Shown here in pieces: positions 56,798 through 64,000 of a stretch of DNA of 64,000 nt. The stretch lies in contig NZ_CP120742.1 in the NCBI RefSeq assembly GCF_029581275.1, positions 1,958,501 to 2,022,500 on the forward strand. The letters run 5' to 3'. Source of the stretch: Micromonospora sp. WMMD1155 (GTDB taxonomy: Bacteria; Actinomycetota; Actinomycetes; Mycobacteriales; Micromonosporaceae). Every line of letters starts with the position of its first letter. Positions within the stretch are counted from its first letter, which is position 1. A program made the translations under genes and the position numbers. Under the pieces are notes generated by a model. The model made no database searches, was not told where the DNA came from, and saw only the letters and a program-made list of their open reading frames with translations.

Positions 56798-58084
56798 GTG
56801 AGCACGCCGACCCGGGTCTACATCGCCCGTCTCGCCGGAGTCGCCGTCTTCGACCCGAACGGTGACCAGGTGGGGCGGGTTCGTGACGCCGTGGCACGGC
56901 TGCGGGCGACCACACGCCCGCCGGAGGTGGTCGGCCTCGTCGCCGAGATGCCGATGCGTCGCCGAATCTTCCTGTCCATCAATCGGATCACCTCCATCGA
57001 CGCGGACGCCGTCGTGCTCGGCTCCGGCACCCTCAACCTGCGCCGGTTCGAGAAGCGCCCGAACGAGCTGCTGGTGCTGCAGGAACTGCTCGACCGGCGG
57101 GTGCAACTCGACCCGGGCGGCCAGCCCGGCGCGGTCGTGGACGTCGCGATGGAGTGCTCCCGGGGCGGCGAGTGGTCACTGACCCGGGTCGCCGTACGGG
57201 AGCAGACCGGTCGACTCACCCGTCGTGGCCACCTGCACCAGGTCGAGTGGGACCGGGTGCGCGGGCTCAGCGGCATCGCCGACAACCGGGGTACGGCGAA
57301 CCTGCTCGCCGTACTGGAGGACATGCGTCCCGCCGACCTCGCCAACGCGTTGCAGGACCTGCCCGACCTGCGACGCAACGAGGTCGCCGCCGCACTGGAC
57401 GACGAGCGGTTGGCCGACGTGCTCAGCGAGCTGCCGGAGCACGACCAGGTGGAGATCCTCGCCGCCCTCGACCGGGAACGGGCCGCCGACGTCCTGGAGG
57501 AGATGGACCCCGACGACGCCGCGGACCTCCTCAACGAACTACCCCCGCCGGAGCAGGACGTCCTGCTGGACCTGATGGAGCCGGACGAGGCCGACCCGGT
57601 ACGTCAGCTGCTGAAGTACACCCCCGGCACCGCGGGCAGCGTGATGACCTCGGAGCCGGTCATCCTGCCGCCGGACGCCACGGTCGCCGAGGCACTGGCC
57701 CGGATCCGGGAACCGCAACTCTCCCCCGCCGTCGCCGCCCAGGTCTTCGTGACCCGAGCGCCGCAGAACACGCCGACCGGGCGCTACCTGGGCATGGTGC
57801 ACTTCCAGGCGCTGCTGCGCGAACCACCCGCCGACCTGCTCGGCAAGGTCGTGGTCAACGACATCGACCCGCTGCGCCCCACCACGCCGCTGCCGGAGAT
57901 CACCCGCCGGATGGCCACCTACGACCTGGTCGCCATGCCGGTCATCGACCGGAACAACCGGCTCGTCGGCGCCGTGACGGTGGACGACGTGCTGGACCAC
58001 TCGCTGCCCCGCGACTGGCGCGACCGCGACGCCCTGCCCGCCCCGGGCGCCACCGACGTCGTGCTGGACGGCGCGGATGGCTGA
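56798..58084 (+). CDS. PRC-barrel, MgtE-N and CBS domain protein (Rv1232c-like)
   Basis: 428 residues from GTG 56798. PRC-barrel-like N-terminus (VFDPNGDQVGRVRDAVARLR), MgtE intracellular N domain (LEDMRPADLANALQDLPDLRRNEVAAALDDERLADVLSELPEHDQVEILAALDRERAADVLEEMDPDDAADLLNELPPPEQDVLLDLM) and two CBS modules (MTSEPVILPPDATVAEALARI; VVNDIDPLRPTTPLPEITRRMATYDLVAMPVIDRNNRLVGAVTVDDVLDH). The membrane channel of true MgtE is absent, so this is a soluble Mg/ATP sensor. The 3' end overlaps the DUF1003 gene by 8 bp. Confidence 0.92.
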   Translation: MSTPTRVYIARLAGVAVFDPNGDQVGRVRDAVARLRATTRPPEVVGLVAEMPMRRRIFLSINRITSIDADAVVLGSGTLNLRRFEKRPNELLVLQELLDRRVQLDPGGQPGAVVDVAMECSRGGEWSLTRVAVREQTGRLTRRGHLHQVEWDRVRGLSGIADNRGTANLLAVLEDMRPADLANALQDLPDLRRNEVAAALDDERLADVLSELPEHDQVEILAALDRERAADVLEEMDPDDAADLLNELPPPEQDVLLDLMEPDEADPVRQLLKYTPGTAGSVMTSEPVILPPDATVAEALARIREPQLSPAVAAQVFVTRAPQNTPTGRYLGMVHFQALLREPPADLLGKVVVNDIDPLRPTTPLPEITRRMATYDLVAMPVIDRNNRLVGAVTVDDVLDHSLPRDWRDRDALPAPGATDVVLDGADG

Positions 58085-58727
58085 GCAGCGGCGGGCCGAA
58101 CGGCTGGACCAGCCCCGCGAGCCCCGGGGCATCAAGCTGCCCCGCTTCGACGCGGAGGCGTTCGGCAGGTGGTCGGAGGGCATCGCGCGGGGCATGGGGA
58201 CCGCGAACTTCATCGTCGTCATGACGGTGGTGATCACCATCTGGTTCGTCTGGAACACGTTGGCCCCGGCGGACCTGCGCTTCGACCCGTACACCTTCAC
58301 GTTCCTGACCCTGGTGCTGTCGTTGCAGGCCAGCTACGCCGCGCCGCTGATCCTGCTGGCCCAGAACCGGCAGGCCGACCGGGACCGGTTGGCGTTGGAG
58401 GAGGACCGGCGGCGGGCCACCGCGCAGAAGGCGGACACCGAGTACCTGGCCCGGGAGATCGCCGCGCTACGGATCGCGCTGGGTGAGGTGGCGACCCGCG
58501 ACTTCCTCCGTTCCGAGCTGACCCGGCTGGCCGAGGAGCTGGACGAGGCGGGGCAGCGCCGGCAACGGCTGGAACGCCGGCAGCAGGAGAAGGAGAGCCG
58601 GCAGGAGCGGCGTGGGCAGCGGTCGACCGACGGTGTCGGCCTGGACGAACCCCGCGACGACCTGGACGGCGACGTCACCCGCGAGGCCCGACCGGACGGC
58701 ACCGGGCCGCGCCGGTCCGACGGCTGA
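58077..58727 (+). CDS. DUF1003 membrane protein
   Basis: 216 residues. Two helices: FIVVMTVVITIWFVWNTLA and FTFLTLVLSLQASYAAPLILLAQNRQADRDR, with PADLRFDPYTFTFLTLVLSLQASY being the DUF1003 signature; then a long charged coiled coil (RATAQKADTEYLAREIAALRIAL ... RQQEKESRQERRGQR). Coupled to the CBS gene by an 8-bp overlap (as Rv1231c-like/Rv1232c), so the two likely act together, possibly in magnesium or stress sensing. Confidence 0.93.
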   Translation: MAEQRRAERLDQPREPRGIKLPRFDAEAFGRWSEGIARGMGTANFIVVMTVVITIWFVWNTLAPADLRFDPYTFTFLTLVLSLQASYAAPLILLAQNRQADRDRLALEEDRRRATAQKADTEYLAREIAALRIALGEVATRDFLRSELTRLAEELDEAGQRRQRLERRQQEKESRQERRGQRSTDGVGLDEPRDDLDGDVTREARPDGTGPRRSDG

Positions 58728-58790
58728 CCGGCGGGCCATCGATTGGCTCACACCGCCCCGGGCAGCGGCGGCAGGGGATGCCCCGCGACG

Positions 58791-58796
58791 TAGCAT
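58791..58796 (+). promoter_or_regulatory. -10 box of mrp
   Basis: TAGCAT ends 7 nt before ATG 58804; leaderless spacing. Confidence 0.5.
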
Positions 58797-58803
58797 TGCG
58801 GGC

Positions 58804-59952
58804 ATGTCAGCACCCGTGAGCACCGTCGAGGACGCGATCCAGGCCGCCCTGGCCACCGTCAACGACCCGGAGATCCGCCGGCCGATCACCGAGCTGGGCA
58901 TGGTCCGCTCCGCCACGATCGCTGCCAGCGGCGTCGTACGCGTCGAGCTGCTGCTCACCGTCGCCGGATGCCCGCTCAAGGACAAGCTGCGGGGCGACAT
59001 CACCGCCGCCGTCGCCGCGGTGCCCGGCGTCACCGGCGTGGAGATCGACTTCGGGGTGATGACGCCCGAGCAGCGGCAGTCGTTGCAGTCGCAGCTACGC
59101 GGCGGCGGCGCCACCGAGGAGCCGGTCATCCCGTTCGCCCAGCCCGGCTCACGTACCCGGGTCTACGCGGTGGCCAGCGGCAAGGGTGGCGTCGGCAAGT
59201 CCAGCGTGACCGTCAACCTGGCGGCGGCCCTCGCCGCCCGCGGGCTCTCCGTCGGCGTGGTCGACGCCGACATCTACGGCCACTCGGTGCCCCGGATGCT
59301 CGGCGCGGACGGCCGACCCACCCGAGTCGAAGACATGATCATGCCGCCGCAGTCGCACGGCGTGAAGGTCATCTCGATCGGCATGTTCACCGCCGGCAAC
59401 GCCGCGGTGGTGTGGCGCGGCCCGATGCTGCACCGGGCGTTGCAGCAGTTCCTGGCCGACGTCTACTGGGGTGACCTGGACGTGCTCCTGCTGGACCTCC
59501 CCCCGGGCACCGGTGACGTGGCCATCTCGCTGGCCCAGTTGCTGCCCAACTCGGAGATCCTGGTGGTCACCACCCCGCAGGCCGCCGCCGCCGAGGTGGC
59601 GGAACGGGCCGGTGCGATCGCCCTGCAGACCCACCAGCGTGTGGTCGGCGTCATCGAGAACATGTCCTGGCTGGAGCTGCCGGACGGCTCCCGGATGGAG
59701 ATTTTCGGGGCGGGCGGTGGCACGGCCGTCGCCGAGTCGCTGAGCCGGACCATCGGCGCCCAGGTGCCGCTGCTCGGGCAGATCCCGCTGGACACCCGGG
59801 TCCGTGAGGCCGGCGACGCGGGCAACCCGATCGTGCTGGCCGAGCCGGAGTCCCCGGCCGCGACGGCGCTCGGCACGATCGCCGACCGGCTCGCGGTACG
59901 CCGTGAGTCGCTGCTCGGCAAGCCGCTCGGCCTCAAGCCCGCCGGCCGCTGA
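58804..59952 (+). CDS. mrp: Mrp/NBP35 (ApbC) Fe-S carrier ATPase
   Basis: 382 residues from ATG 58804. A MIP18/PaaD-like N-terminal domain (VEDAIQAALATVNDPEIRRPITELGMVR, VAGCPLKDKL) precedes the deviant Walker A ATPase: ASGKGGVGKSSVTVNLAAALA, DADIYGHSVPRMLG, LLLDLPPGTGDVAISLAQLLP and VVGVIENMSWLEL. The C-terminal Cys pair present in many Mrp proteins is absent after ENMSW, as in other actinobacterial versions. Moves [4Fe-4S] clusters to apoproteins. Rv1229c synteny. Confidence 0.94.
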   Translation: MSAPVSTVEDAIQAALATVNDPEIRRPITELGMVRSATIAASGVVRVELLLTVAGCPLKDKLRGDITAAVAAVPGVTGVEIDFGVMTPEQRQSLQSQLRGGGATEEPVIPFAQPGSRTRVYAVASGKGGVGKSSVTVNLAAALAARGLSVGVVDADIYGHSVPRMLGADGRPTRVEDMIMPPQSHGVKVISIGMFTAGNAAVVWRGPMLHRALQQFLADVYWGDLDVLLLDLPPGTGDVAISLAQLLPNSEILVVTTPQAAAAEVAERAGAIALQTHQRVVGVIENMSWLELPDGSRMEIFGAGGGTAVAESLSRTIGAQVPLLGQIPLDTRVREAGDAGNPIVLAEPESPAATALGTIADRLAVRRESLLGKPLGLKPAGR

Positions 59953-59969
59953 CCGGCGCGAACATCGTC

Positions 59970-60000
59970 AGCCCGTCGGCCGCCCACCGGTCGGCGGGCT
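59970..60000. terminator. Terminator after mrp
   Basis: AGCCCGTCGGCC-type arm (from 59970) pairs with 59989-60000 over about 11-12 bp including two G-U pairs, 17 nt after the mrp stop. The 60001-60181 interval contains element C and nothing else. Confidence 0.65.
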
Positions 60001-60043
60001 GAGCCGTCTCGTGACCGACTCGACCCGGCCCGTGATCGGCTCT

Positions 60044-60120
60044 TGATCGACTCGGTTTTCAAGATGTCGCGGTATCCCGCGCCGGTTGATGGGCCGACTT
60101 CCTGAAACCCGAGTCGATCA
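60044..60120. repeat. Intergenic palindromic element, copy C
   Basis: TGATCGACTCGGTTTTCAAG (60044-60063) and the inverse arm CTGAAACCCGAGTCGATCA (60102-60120) bound a 77-bp unit between the convergent mrp and tatB genes. Ends match copies A and B. Confidence 0.75.
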
Positions 60121-60181
60121 CCCCCGGCAGAGGACGCGGAGGGGCGGGCAGAGGGCGCGACGGACGGCGCCGCCGGGTCGG

Positions 60182-60604
60182 TCAGGTGGCGTCGTCGTAG
60201 CTGACGCGGGGGGCCGGCGCCGAGGGGGTGCTGGTGGCCGTGCTGGGCCGGGCCCCGCCCGAGCGCACGTCGGCGGCGTTGGCCACGTCCTTCAGGTCGT
60301 CGTGCACGCTGCTGACGTCCGCGCGGAGGTTGTCGTAGACACCCTGCAACGGCTTGCGGATCGCCGCCTCGTCCTCCTCGCTGAGGAGGTGCTTACGGAT
60401 GAACGCCTTCGGGTGCAGATCCTCGAGCTGGATGTCGGTGCCCAGCTCGCGACTCAGGTCGCCGGTGGCGTTGCGGGCCATGTTGCGCAGGTTGCGCACC
60501 AACCGCAGGCCGTCGGTGATGACCGCGGGCAACCGGTCCCCGAAGATCAGTAGCGCCAGAAGCAGCAGCGCTCCGATCTCCCACCAGTTCAGGTTGTCGA
60601 GCAT
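60182..60604 (-). CDS. tatB: Sec-independent protein translocase TatB
   Basis: 140 residues. MLDNLNWWEIGALLLLALLIFGDRLPAVITDGLRLVRNLRNMARNATGDLSRELGTD: one N-terminal helix with the Glu/Gly hinge (W-E-I; FGDRLP), then the amphipathic helix and a Pro/Ser/Thr tail. TatB binds twin-arginine substrates with TatC. The gene is 76 bp behind htrA as Rv1224 follows Rv1223. Confidence 0.93.
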   Translation of the reverse strand: MLDNLNWWEIGALLLLALLIFGDRLPAVITDGLRLVRNLRNMARNATGDLSRELGTDIQLEDLHPKAFIRKHLLSEEDEAAIRKPLQGVYDNLRADVSSVHDDLKDVANAADVRSGGARPSTATSTPSAPAPRVSYDDAT

Positions 60605-60680
60605 CCCGTTGGCCTCCTCTCGGCGTCAGCAGCAAGACTACGCACGCCGGGCGGCGTTCGGGCAAGGGGTGAGCCGCTGT

Positions 60681-62144
60681 TCACTTCGCGTCCGCGGCAA
60701 GTCTCACCGAGGTGTTCTGCCGGGCGGAGCCTCGCCGAAACTCGACCGTCACCACCGAGCCCGGCGCGTACTTGCGGACCAGCGCGGTCAGGTCCGTCGG
60801 CTCGGTCATCGGCCGCCCATTGATCTTGAGAATCACGTCGCCGACCTTCAAGCCGGCGCTGTCCGCCGGGCCGGACGGCTCCACCGCCGCCAACCGGAGG
60901 CCACCCCCGACGACTCCGGTCGGGCCCTCCACCCGGGCGCCGATTACCGTACGCCGGGCCTTGCCGGTGCCGATGATGTCCTGGGTCACCCGCTTGGCCT
61001 GGTTGATCGGGATCGCGAAGGCGAGGCCGATGTTGCCCGCCTCCTGCCCCTCGGCGACCAGGGACTTGATCGTGGAGTTCACGCCGACCACCCGCCCGGC
61101 GCCGTCGACCAACGGGCCACCCGAGTTGCCGTGGTTGACCGCGGCGTCGGTCTGGATGGCCGCGTAGTAGCGCACCGGCCCGCCCGGCTCGCCTGCCTGC
61201 ATCGTCCGGTCCAGCGCACTGACGATGCCGGCGGTCACCGTGTTGGCGAGCGACAGCGGCGAACCCATGGCGAGCACCGGGTCGCCGACGGCGAGGGCGT
61301 CCGAGTCGCCGAACTCCACCGCCTGCAACCCGGGACGACTCACCTTGATCACGGCGATGTCCGATTCCGGGTCCTGACCGACGATGGTCGCCGGCGCGCT
61401 GCTGCCGTCGTTGAAGACCACCGAGGCCTTGCCGGTGCCGCCGGCCACCACATGGTCGTTGGTGATCACGTGGCCGTCGGCGGTGGCGATGAAGCCGGAG
61501 CCTTCGCTGGTCCCGCCGAGGCTGCTCACCCGGACGGTGACGACGCTGGGCAGGACCCGTTCGGCGACACCGGCCAGTGACTCGGGTTTGCGCTGGGCCA
61601 GCGCCGGTGCCTCTGCCGGCGCCCCGCCGAGCACCGTCCCACCCGCGTTACCGCGAACCGCGAACGCGTAGCCCAGCGCGCCGCCGAGGGTGCCGGCCAG
61701 CAGCGCGGTGATCACGGGGATGAGCAGCAGGTGACGCAGTGTCGGTCGGCCCGGCGCGTCCGGGTCGGTGACCGCTTCCGGCTCGATGCCGGCCACCGCC
61801 ACCCCCGGAACCACCACCGCGGTCGGGGCCGCCGGGTCCCGCCAGGGATCGGCGAGCGCGTCCGACCACCAGGGCGACGCCCCGGACGCGGACGCGGCCG
61901 GCCAGCTCGACGCCGGCCCGGCGTTCGGCCCACCCGCCGCCGGAGGGTGCCCGGGTGCCGGCCGACTCGGCGACGGCGCACCGGCCACCGGAGGATGCCC
62001 GGGTGTCGGCCCCGGCCCGCCTGACGGCACGCTTGACGCGTAGCCGGCCTCCGGCGTGGTCGGCGACCCGGCCGGAGGATTCCCCGCCCCGGGCGGTCGC
62101 GCCGGAGTCTCACCGCCCCGGCGCCAGTCCCAGCCGTCGGTCAC
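60681..62144 (-). CDS. htrA: HtrA/DegP-type S1C serine protease with PDZ domain
   Basis: 487 residues from GTG 62144 (GGGAGG 8 nt upstream; the longer 62195 start is weaker). A disordered Pro/Gly-rich cytoplasmic region (to about 130) precedes one membrane helix (about 138-163: HLLLIPVITALLAGTLGGALGYAFAV), then the trypsin-like domain with TNDHVVAGG (H231), DPESDIAVIKV (D262) and NHGNSGGPLVDG (S341), and a PDZ domain (GLKVGDVILKINGRPMTEPTDLTALV). Degrades or refolds damaged exported proteins. Rv1223-like; the sigE/rseA genes that normally adjoin it are absent. Confidence 0.95.
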   Translation of the reverse strand: MTDGWDWRRGGETPARPPGAGNPPAGSPTTPEAGYASSVPSGGPGPTPGHPPVAGAPSPSRPAPGHPPAAGGPNAGPASSWPAASASGASPWWSDALADPWRDPAAPTAVVVPGVAVAGIEPEAVTDPDAPGRPTLRHLLLIPVITALLAGTLGGALGYAFAVRGNAGGTVLGGAPAEAPALAQRKPESLAGVAERVLPSVVTVRVSSLGGTSEGSGFIATADGHVITNDHVVAGGTGKASVVFNDGSSAPATIVGQDPESDIAVIKVSRPGLQAVEFGDSDALAVGDPVLAMGSPLSLANTVTAGIVSALDRTMQAGEPGGPVRYYAAIQTDAAVNHGNSGGPLVDGAGRVVGVNSTIKSLVAEGQEAGNIGLAFAIPINQAKRVTQDIIGTGKARRTVIGARVEGPTGVVGGGLRLAAVEPSGPADSAGLKVGDVILKINGRPMTEPTDLTALVRKYAPGSVVTVEFRRGSARQNTSVRLAADAK

Positions 62145-62376
62145 GTCGGTGCCTCCCAGTCCGTCCCGGATCCCGCGCCCGCGTCGCCCGGCCACGGGCC
62201 GGTTCGGTCGCGCCTGACGGGATACCGCCTCCAGGATTGCACGGATGTACGCGGTGGAGTCACCGGTTGCCCCGCCGATCGCGACAGTCGGAGGCGCGGC
62301 TGCGCCCCACGGCGGTCGCCTCTACGCTCACAGTGCCAACCCGCCCCCGCACCACGCACCGCCCCGGAGGTGCCCC

Positions 62377-63027
62377 ATCGCCACGGTCGCCGGTTCCGGC
62401 AGTTCGACGGCCCAGGCTCAGCAGTTCGCCGAGTCGTACGTCACCGAGGATCTCGTCCTGCGTACCGCCCGTAGCCTGGCCCGGGAGGTGGGCCTCGACG
62501 CGGTCACCCCCGGCGCGGGGGCCGCGCTGCGGCTGCTGGCCGCCGCCGGCAACGCGCGCGCCGTGGTGGAGATCGGCACCGGCACCGGGGTGAGCGGGGT
62601 CTGGTTGCTGCGTGGCATGCGCGCGGACGGGGTGCTCACCACGATCGACGTGGAGGTGGAGCACCAACGGATCGCCCGACGCATCTTCAGCGAGGCGGGC
62701 TTCCCCGCCGGCCGTACGCGGATCATCACCGGTCGTGCGCTGGACGTGCTACCCCGGCTCGCCGACGGCGCGTACGACCTGGTGTTCGTGGACGCGGAGG
62801 CGACCGGCTTCCACGCCTGCGTGGAGGCGGCGCTGCGGCTGTTGCGCCCGGGGGGAGTGCTCGCGCTCAACGGCGTGCTGGCCGGCGGCCGGATCGGCGA
62901 CCCGGCGGCTCGGGACGCCGAGACGGTGACCGTCCGCGAAACGATCAAGGCGGTCCGGGAGTCGGAGCACTGGATTCCGGCGCTGCTTCCGGTCGGGCAC
63001 GGGCTGCTCGCCGCGGTGAAGTGCTGA
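62377..63027 (+). CDS. SAM-dependent O-methyltransferase (Rv1220c-like)
   Basis: About 217 residues. Core: FAESYVTEDLVLRTARSLAREVGLDAVTPGAGAALRLLAAAGNARAVVEIGTGTGVSGVWLLRGMRADGVLTTIDVEVEH (SAM-binding VEIGTGTG and acidic Asp), YDLVFVDAEATGF, and LLRPGGVLALNGVLAGGRIGDPAARDAE. No ATG/GTG/TTG lies near the conserved N-terminus. GGAGG at 62366-62370 sits 6 nt before ATC 62377, so a rare AUC start is likely; the nearest in-frame ATG, 62245, would add 44 residues without family similarity. Confidence 0.85.
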   Translation: MATVAGSGSSTAQAQQFAESYVTEDLVLRTARSLAREVGLDAVTPGAGAALRLLAAAGNARAVVEIGTGTGVSGVWLLRGMRADGVLTTIDVEVEHQRIARRIFSEAGFPAGRTRIITGRALDVLPRLADGAYDLVFVDAEATGFHACVEAALRLLRPGGVLALNGVLAGGRIGDPAARDAETVTVRETIKAVRESEHWIPALLPVGHGLLAAVKC

Positions 63028-63059
63028 CCCTGGTCAGGTGAGGTGCTGACCAGGGTCAG
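63024..63059. terminator. Bidirectional terminator overlapping two stop codons
   Basis: A perfect 14-bp stem (63024-63037 with 63046-63059), 8-nt loop. It contains the TGA of the methyltransferase gene (63025-63027) and that of pepA (63056-63058), so each gene's last bases form half of the shared hairpin. Confidence 0.9.
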
Positions 63060-64000
63060 TCGATGCCGGCCAACCAGCGGAGCAACGACCTGACGCCCCA
63101 GCCGGTCGCGCCTCGGCTGACCTCGGCGTGGTCACCGTCGGCCCAGGACGGGGCCGACATGTCCAGGTGCAGCCAACGGTCCCGTAGGTCGCCGGTGAAC
63201 TCGCGAAGGTACAGGGCGGCCAGCACCGAACCGGCACCCTGCGTGGGGGCGCTGTAGAGGTCGGCGATCTCGCTACCCAGGTATTCCACGTAGTCGGTGT
63301 GCAGGGGCATCCGCCACGCCGACTCGCCGGCCGCCTCGGCTGCGGCCAGCACGTCCGCGGCCAGTTGGTCGTTCTCGCTGTACAGCGCGGCGGTGCGCTT
63401 GCCCAGGGCCACGGCGTTGGCGCCGGTGAGGGTGGCGAGGTCGACCAGCAGGTCCGGCTTGAGCTGCCGCACCGCGTACGCCAGCGCGTCGGCGAGGACC
63501 AGGCGGCCCTCCGCATCGGAGTTGGTCGTCTCGCTCGTCGTGCCGCCGTAGTGCGTGATGACGTCGCCGGGCCGGAACGCCGCGCCGCTGACCATGTTCT
63601 CGGCGAGCGGAGCCAACGTGGTGACCCGGACCGGCAGCCGCAGCTCGGCGGCTCCGAGGGTGGCGGCGACGACCGCCGCCGCGCCGGCCATGTCCTTGCG
63701 CATCAGCTTCATCGCCGGCACCGGCTTGATCGAGATGCCGCCGGTGTCGAAGGTGATGCCCTTGCCGACCAGCACCACGTGGGTGCGTGCGTCGGCCGGG
63801 TGCCAGTCCAGTTCGAGGAGCCGTGGGGTGCTGGCCGACCCGCCCCCCACGGCGAGGATTCCGCCGAAGCCCTCGGCGGCGAGTTCCGCCGGCCCACGGA
63901 CCCGCAGTCGCAGGTCAGGAAGGTCGGCGGCGGCGGAGGTCACCTGGTCGGCGAACCACTGCGGGGTCTTCACCGAGGAGGGGGTGTTGGTCAGGTCCCG
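63056..64000 (-). CDS. pepA: Leucyl aminopeptidase PepA (M17), C-terminal part
   Basis: Open at the right edge; at least 314 residues are visible, starting with RDLTNTPSS, the conserved linker before the catalytic domain. Zinc ligands and active site: VVLVGKGITFDTGGISIKP (Lys, Asp), MRKDMAGAAAVV (Asp), and NSDAEGRLVLADAL (Asp, Glu, Arg). LTGANAVALGKRTAALYS and YSAPTQGAGSVLAALYLREF follow; the C-terminus GWGVRSLLRWLAGID is normal. Removes N-terminal Leu and other residues in peptide turnover. The N-terminal domain is outside the window. Confidence 0.95.
   Translation of the reverse strand, partial: RDLTNTPSSVKTPQWFADQVTSAAADLPDLRLRVRGPAELAAEGFGGILAVGGGSASTPRLLELDWHPADARTHVVLVGKGITFDTGGISIKPVPAMKLMRKDMAGAAAVVAATLGAAELRLPVRVTTLAPLAENMVSGAAFRPGDVITHYGGTTSETTNSDAEGRLVLADALAYAVRQLKPDLLVDLATLTGANAVALGKRTAALYSENDQLAADVLAAAEAAGESAWRMPLHTDYVEYLGSEIADLYSAPTQGAGSVLAALYLREFTGDLRDRWLHLDMSAPSWADGDHAEVSRGATGWGVRSLLRWLAGID

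Overview
The window is very GC-rich and reads as the chromosome of a filamentous actinomycete, most likely a Micromonosporaceae member (Micromonospora or a close relative). Evidence: GTG starts are common; many genes appear leaderless, with a TANNNT -10 box 6-8 nt before the start; and gene order matches the actinobacterial core. Two blocks follow M. tuberculosis order: Rv0991c-Rv0996 (FmdB-like chaperone, 5-formyl-THF cyclo-ligase, galU, MoeA-like Glp, RimJ-like acetyltransferase, GlpR) and Rv1220c-Rv1232c (O-methyltransferase, htrA, tatB, mrp, DUF1003, MgtE-N/CBS protein). The rsmI/pmt divergent pair at the left edge matches Rv1003/Rv1002c.

Layout. 0-3.5 kb: rsmI (partial), pmt with strong terminators, then an IS110-family element. 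3.6-12.8 kb: secreted and metabolic genes (vWA pair, phosphopantetheinyl transferase, DUF4352 protein, HAF-repeat protein, Gfo/Idh/MocA and luciferase-like oxidoreductases, a deaminase). 12.9-20.3 kb: a poly-gamma-glutamate (PGA/capsule)-type locus with pgsA, a double-sensor HAMP membrane protein, translationally coupled pgsB-pgsC, an NlpC/P60 hydrolase, and a convergent exported protein that may be a PGA-hydrolase-like enzyme. 20.4 kb: tRNA-Ala(CGC). 20.7-28.5 kb: glpR, rimJ-like, glp, galU, a GGDEF protein with a 24-bp tandem repeat, 5-FCL, and an FmdB/Ruc-like protein behind a perfect CIRCE operator. 28.7-41 kb: housekeeping and membrane genes, including a Fur regulator, an MpaB-like protein, a RecB-like nuclease, and a first SigE-type sigma factor with a membrane beta-propeller partner. 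41.1-46 kb: trxA behind a textbook SigR promoter, an HTTM/DCC group, and an Rv2578c-type radical SAM protein with a LAGLIDADG intein inserted directly before its third cluster cysteine and a LexA-like box upstream. 46-57 kb: acyl-CoA dehydrogenase, two DUF4190 proteins, CoA-ester lyase, SDRs, a second sigma/beta-propeller pair, an EamA transporter, HAD and PhzF proteins. 57-64 kb: the Rv1220c-Rv1232c-like block, and pepA cut by the window edge.

Functional links. Envelope biology dominates: protein O-mannosylation, PGA-like polymer synthesis and turnover, UDP-glucose supply (galU), divisome organisation (Glp/GlpR), Tat export (tatB) and envelope proteolysis (HtrA). Several stress circuits can be read from the DNA: HrcA/CIRCE (chaperone), SigR (thioredoxin) and LexA (radical SAM). 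A MaoC hydratase, an acyl-CoA dehydrogenase and a CoA-ester lyase spread over 10 kb resemble the lower ethylmalonyl-CoA pathway enzymes of Streptomyces. A family of 74-78 bp imperfect palindromes with conserved GATCGACTC/GAGTCGATC ends occurs three times between genes. No CRISPR array or rRNA was seen.
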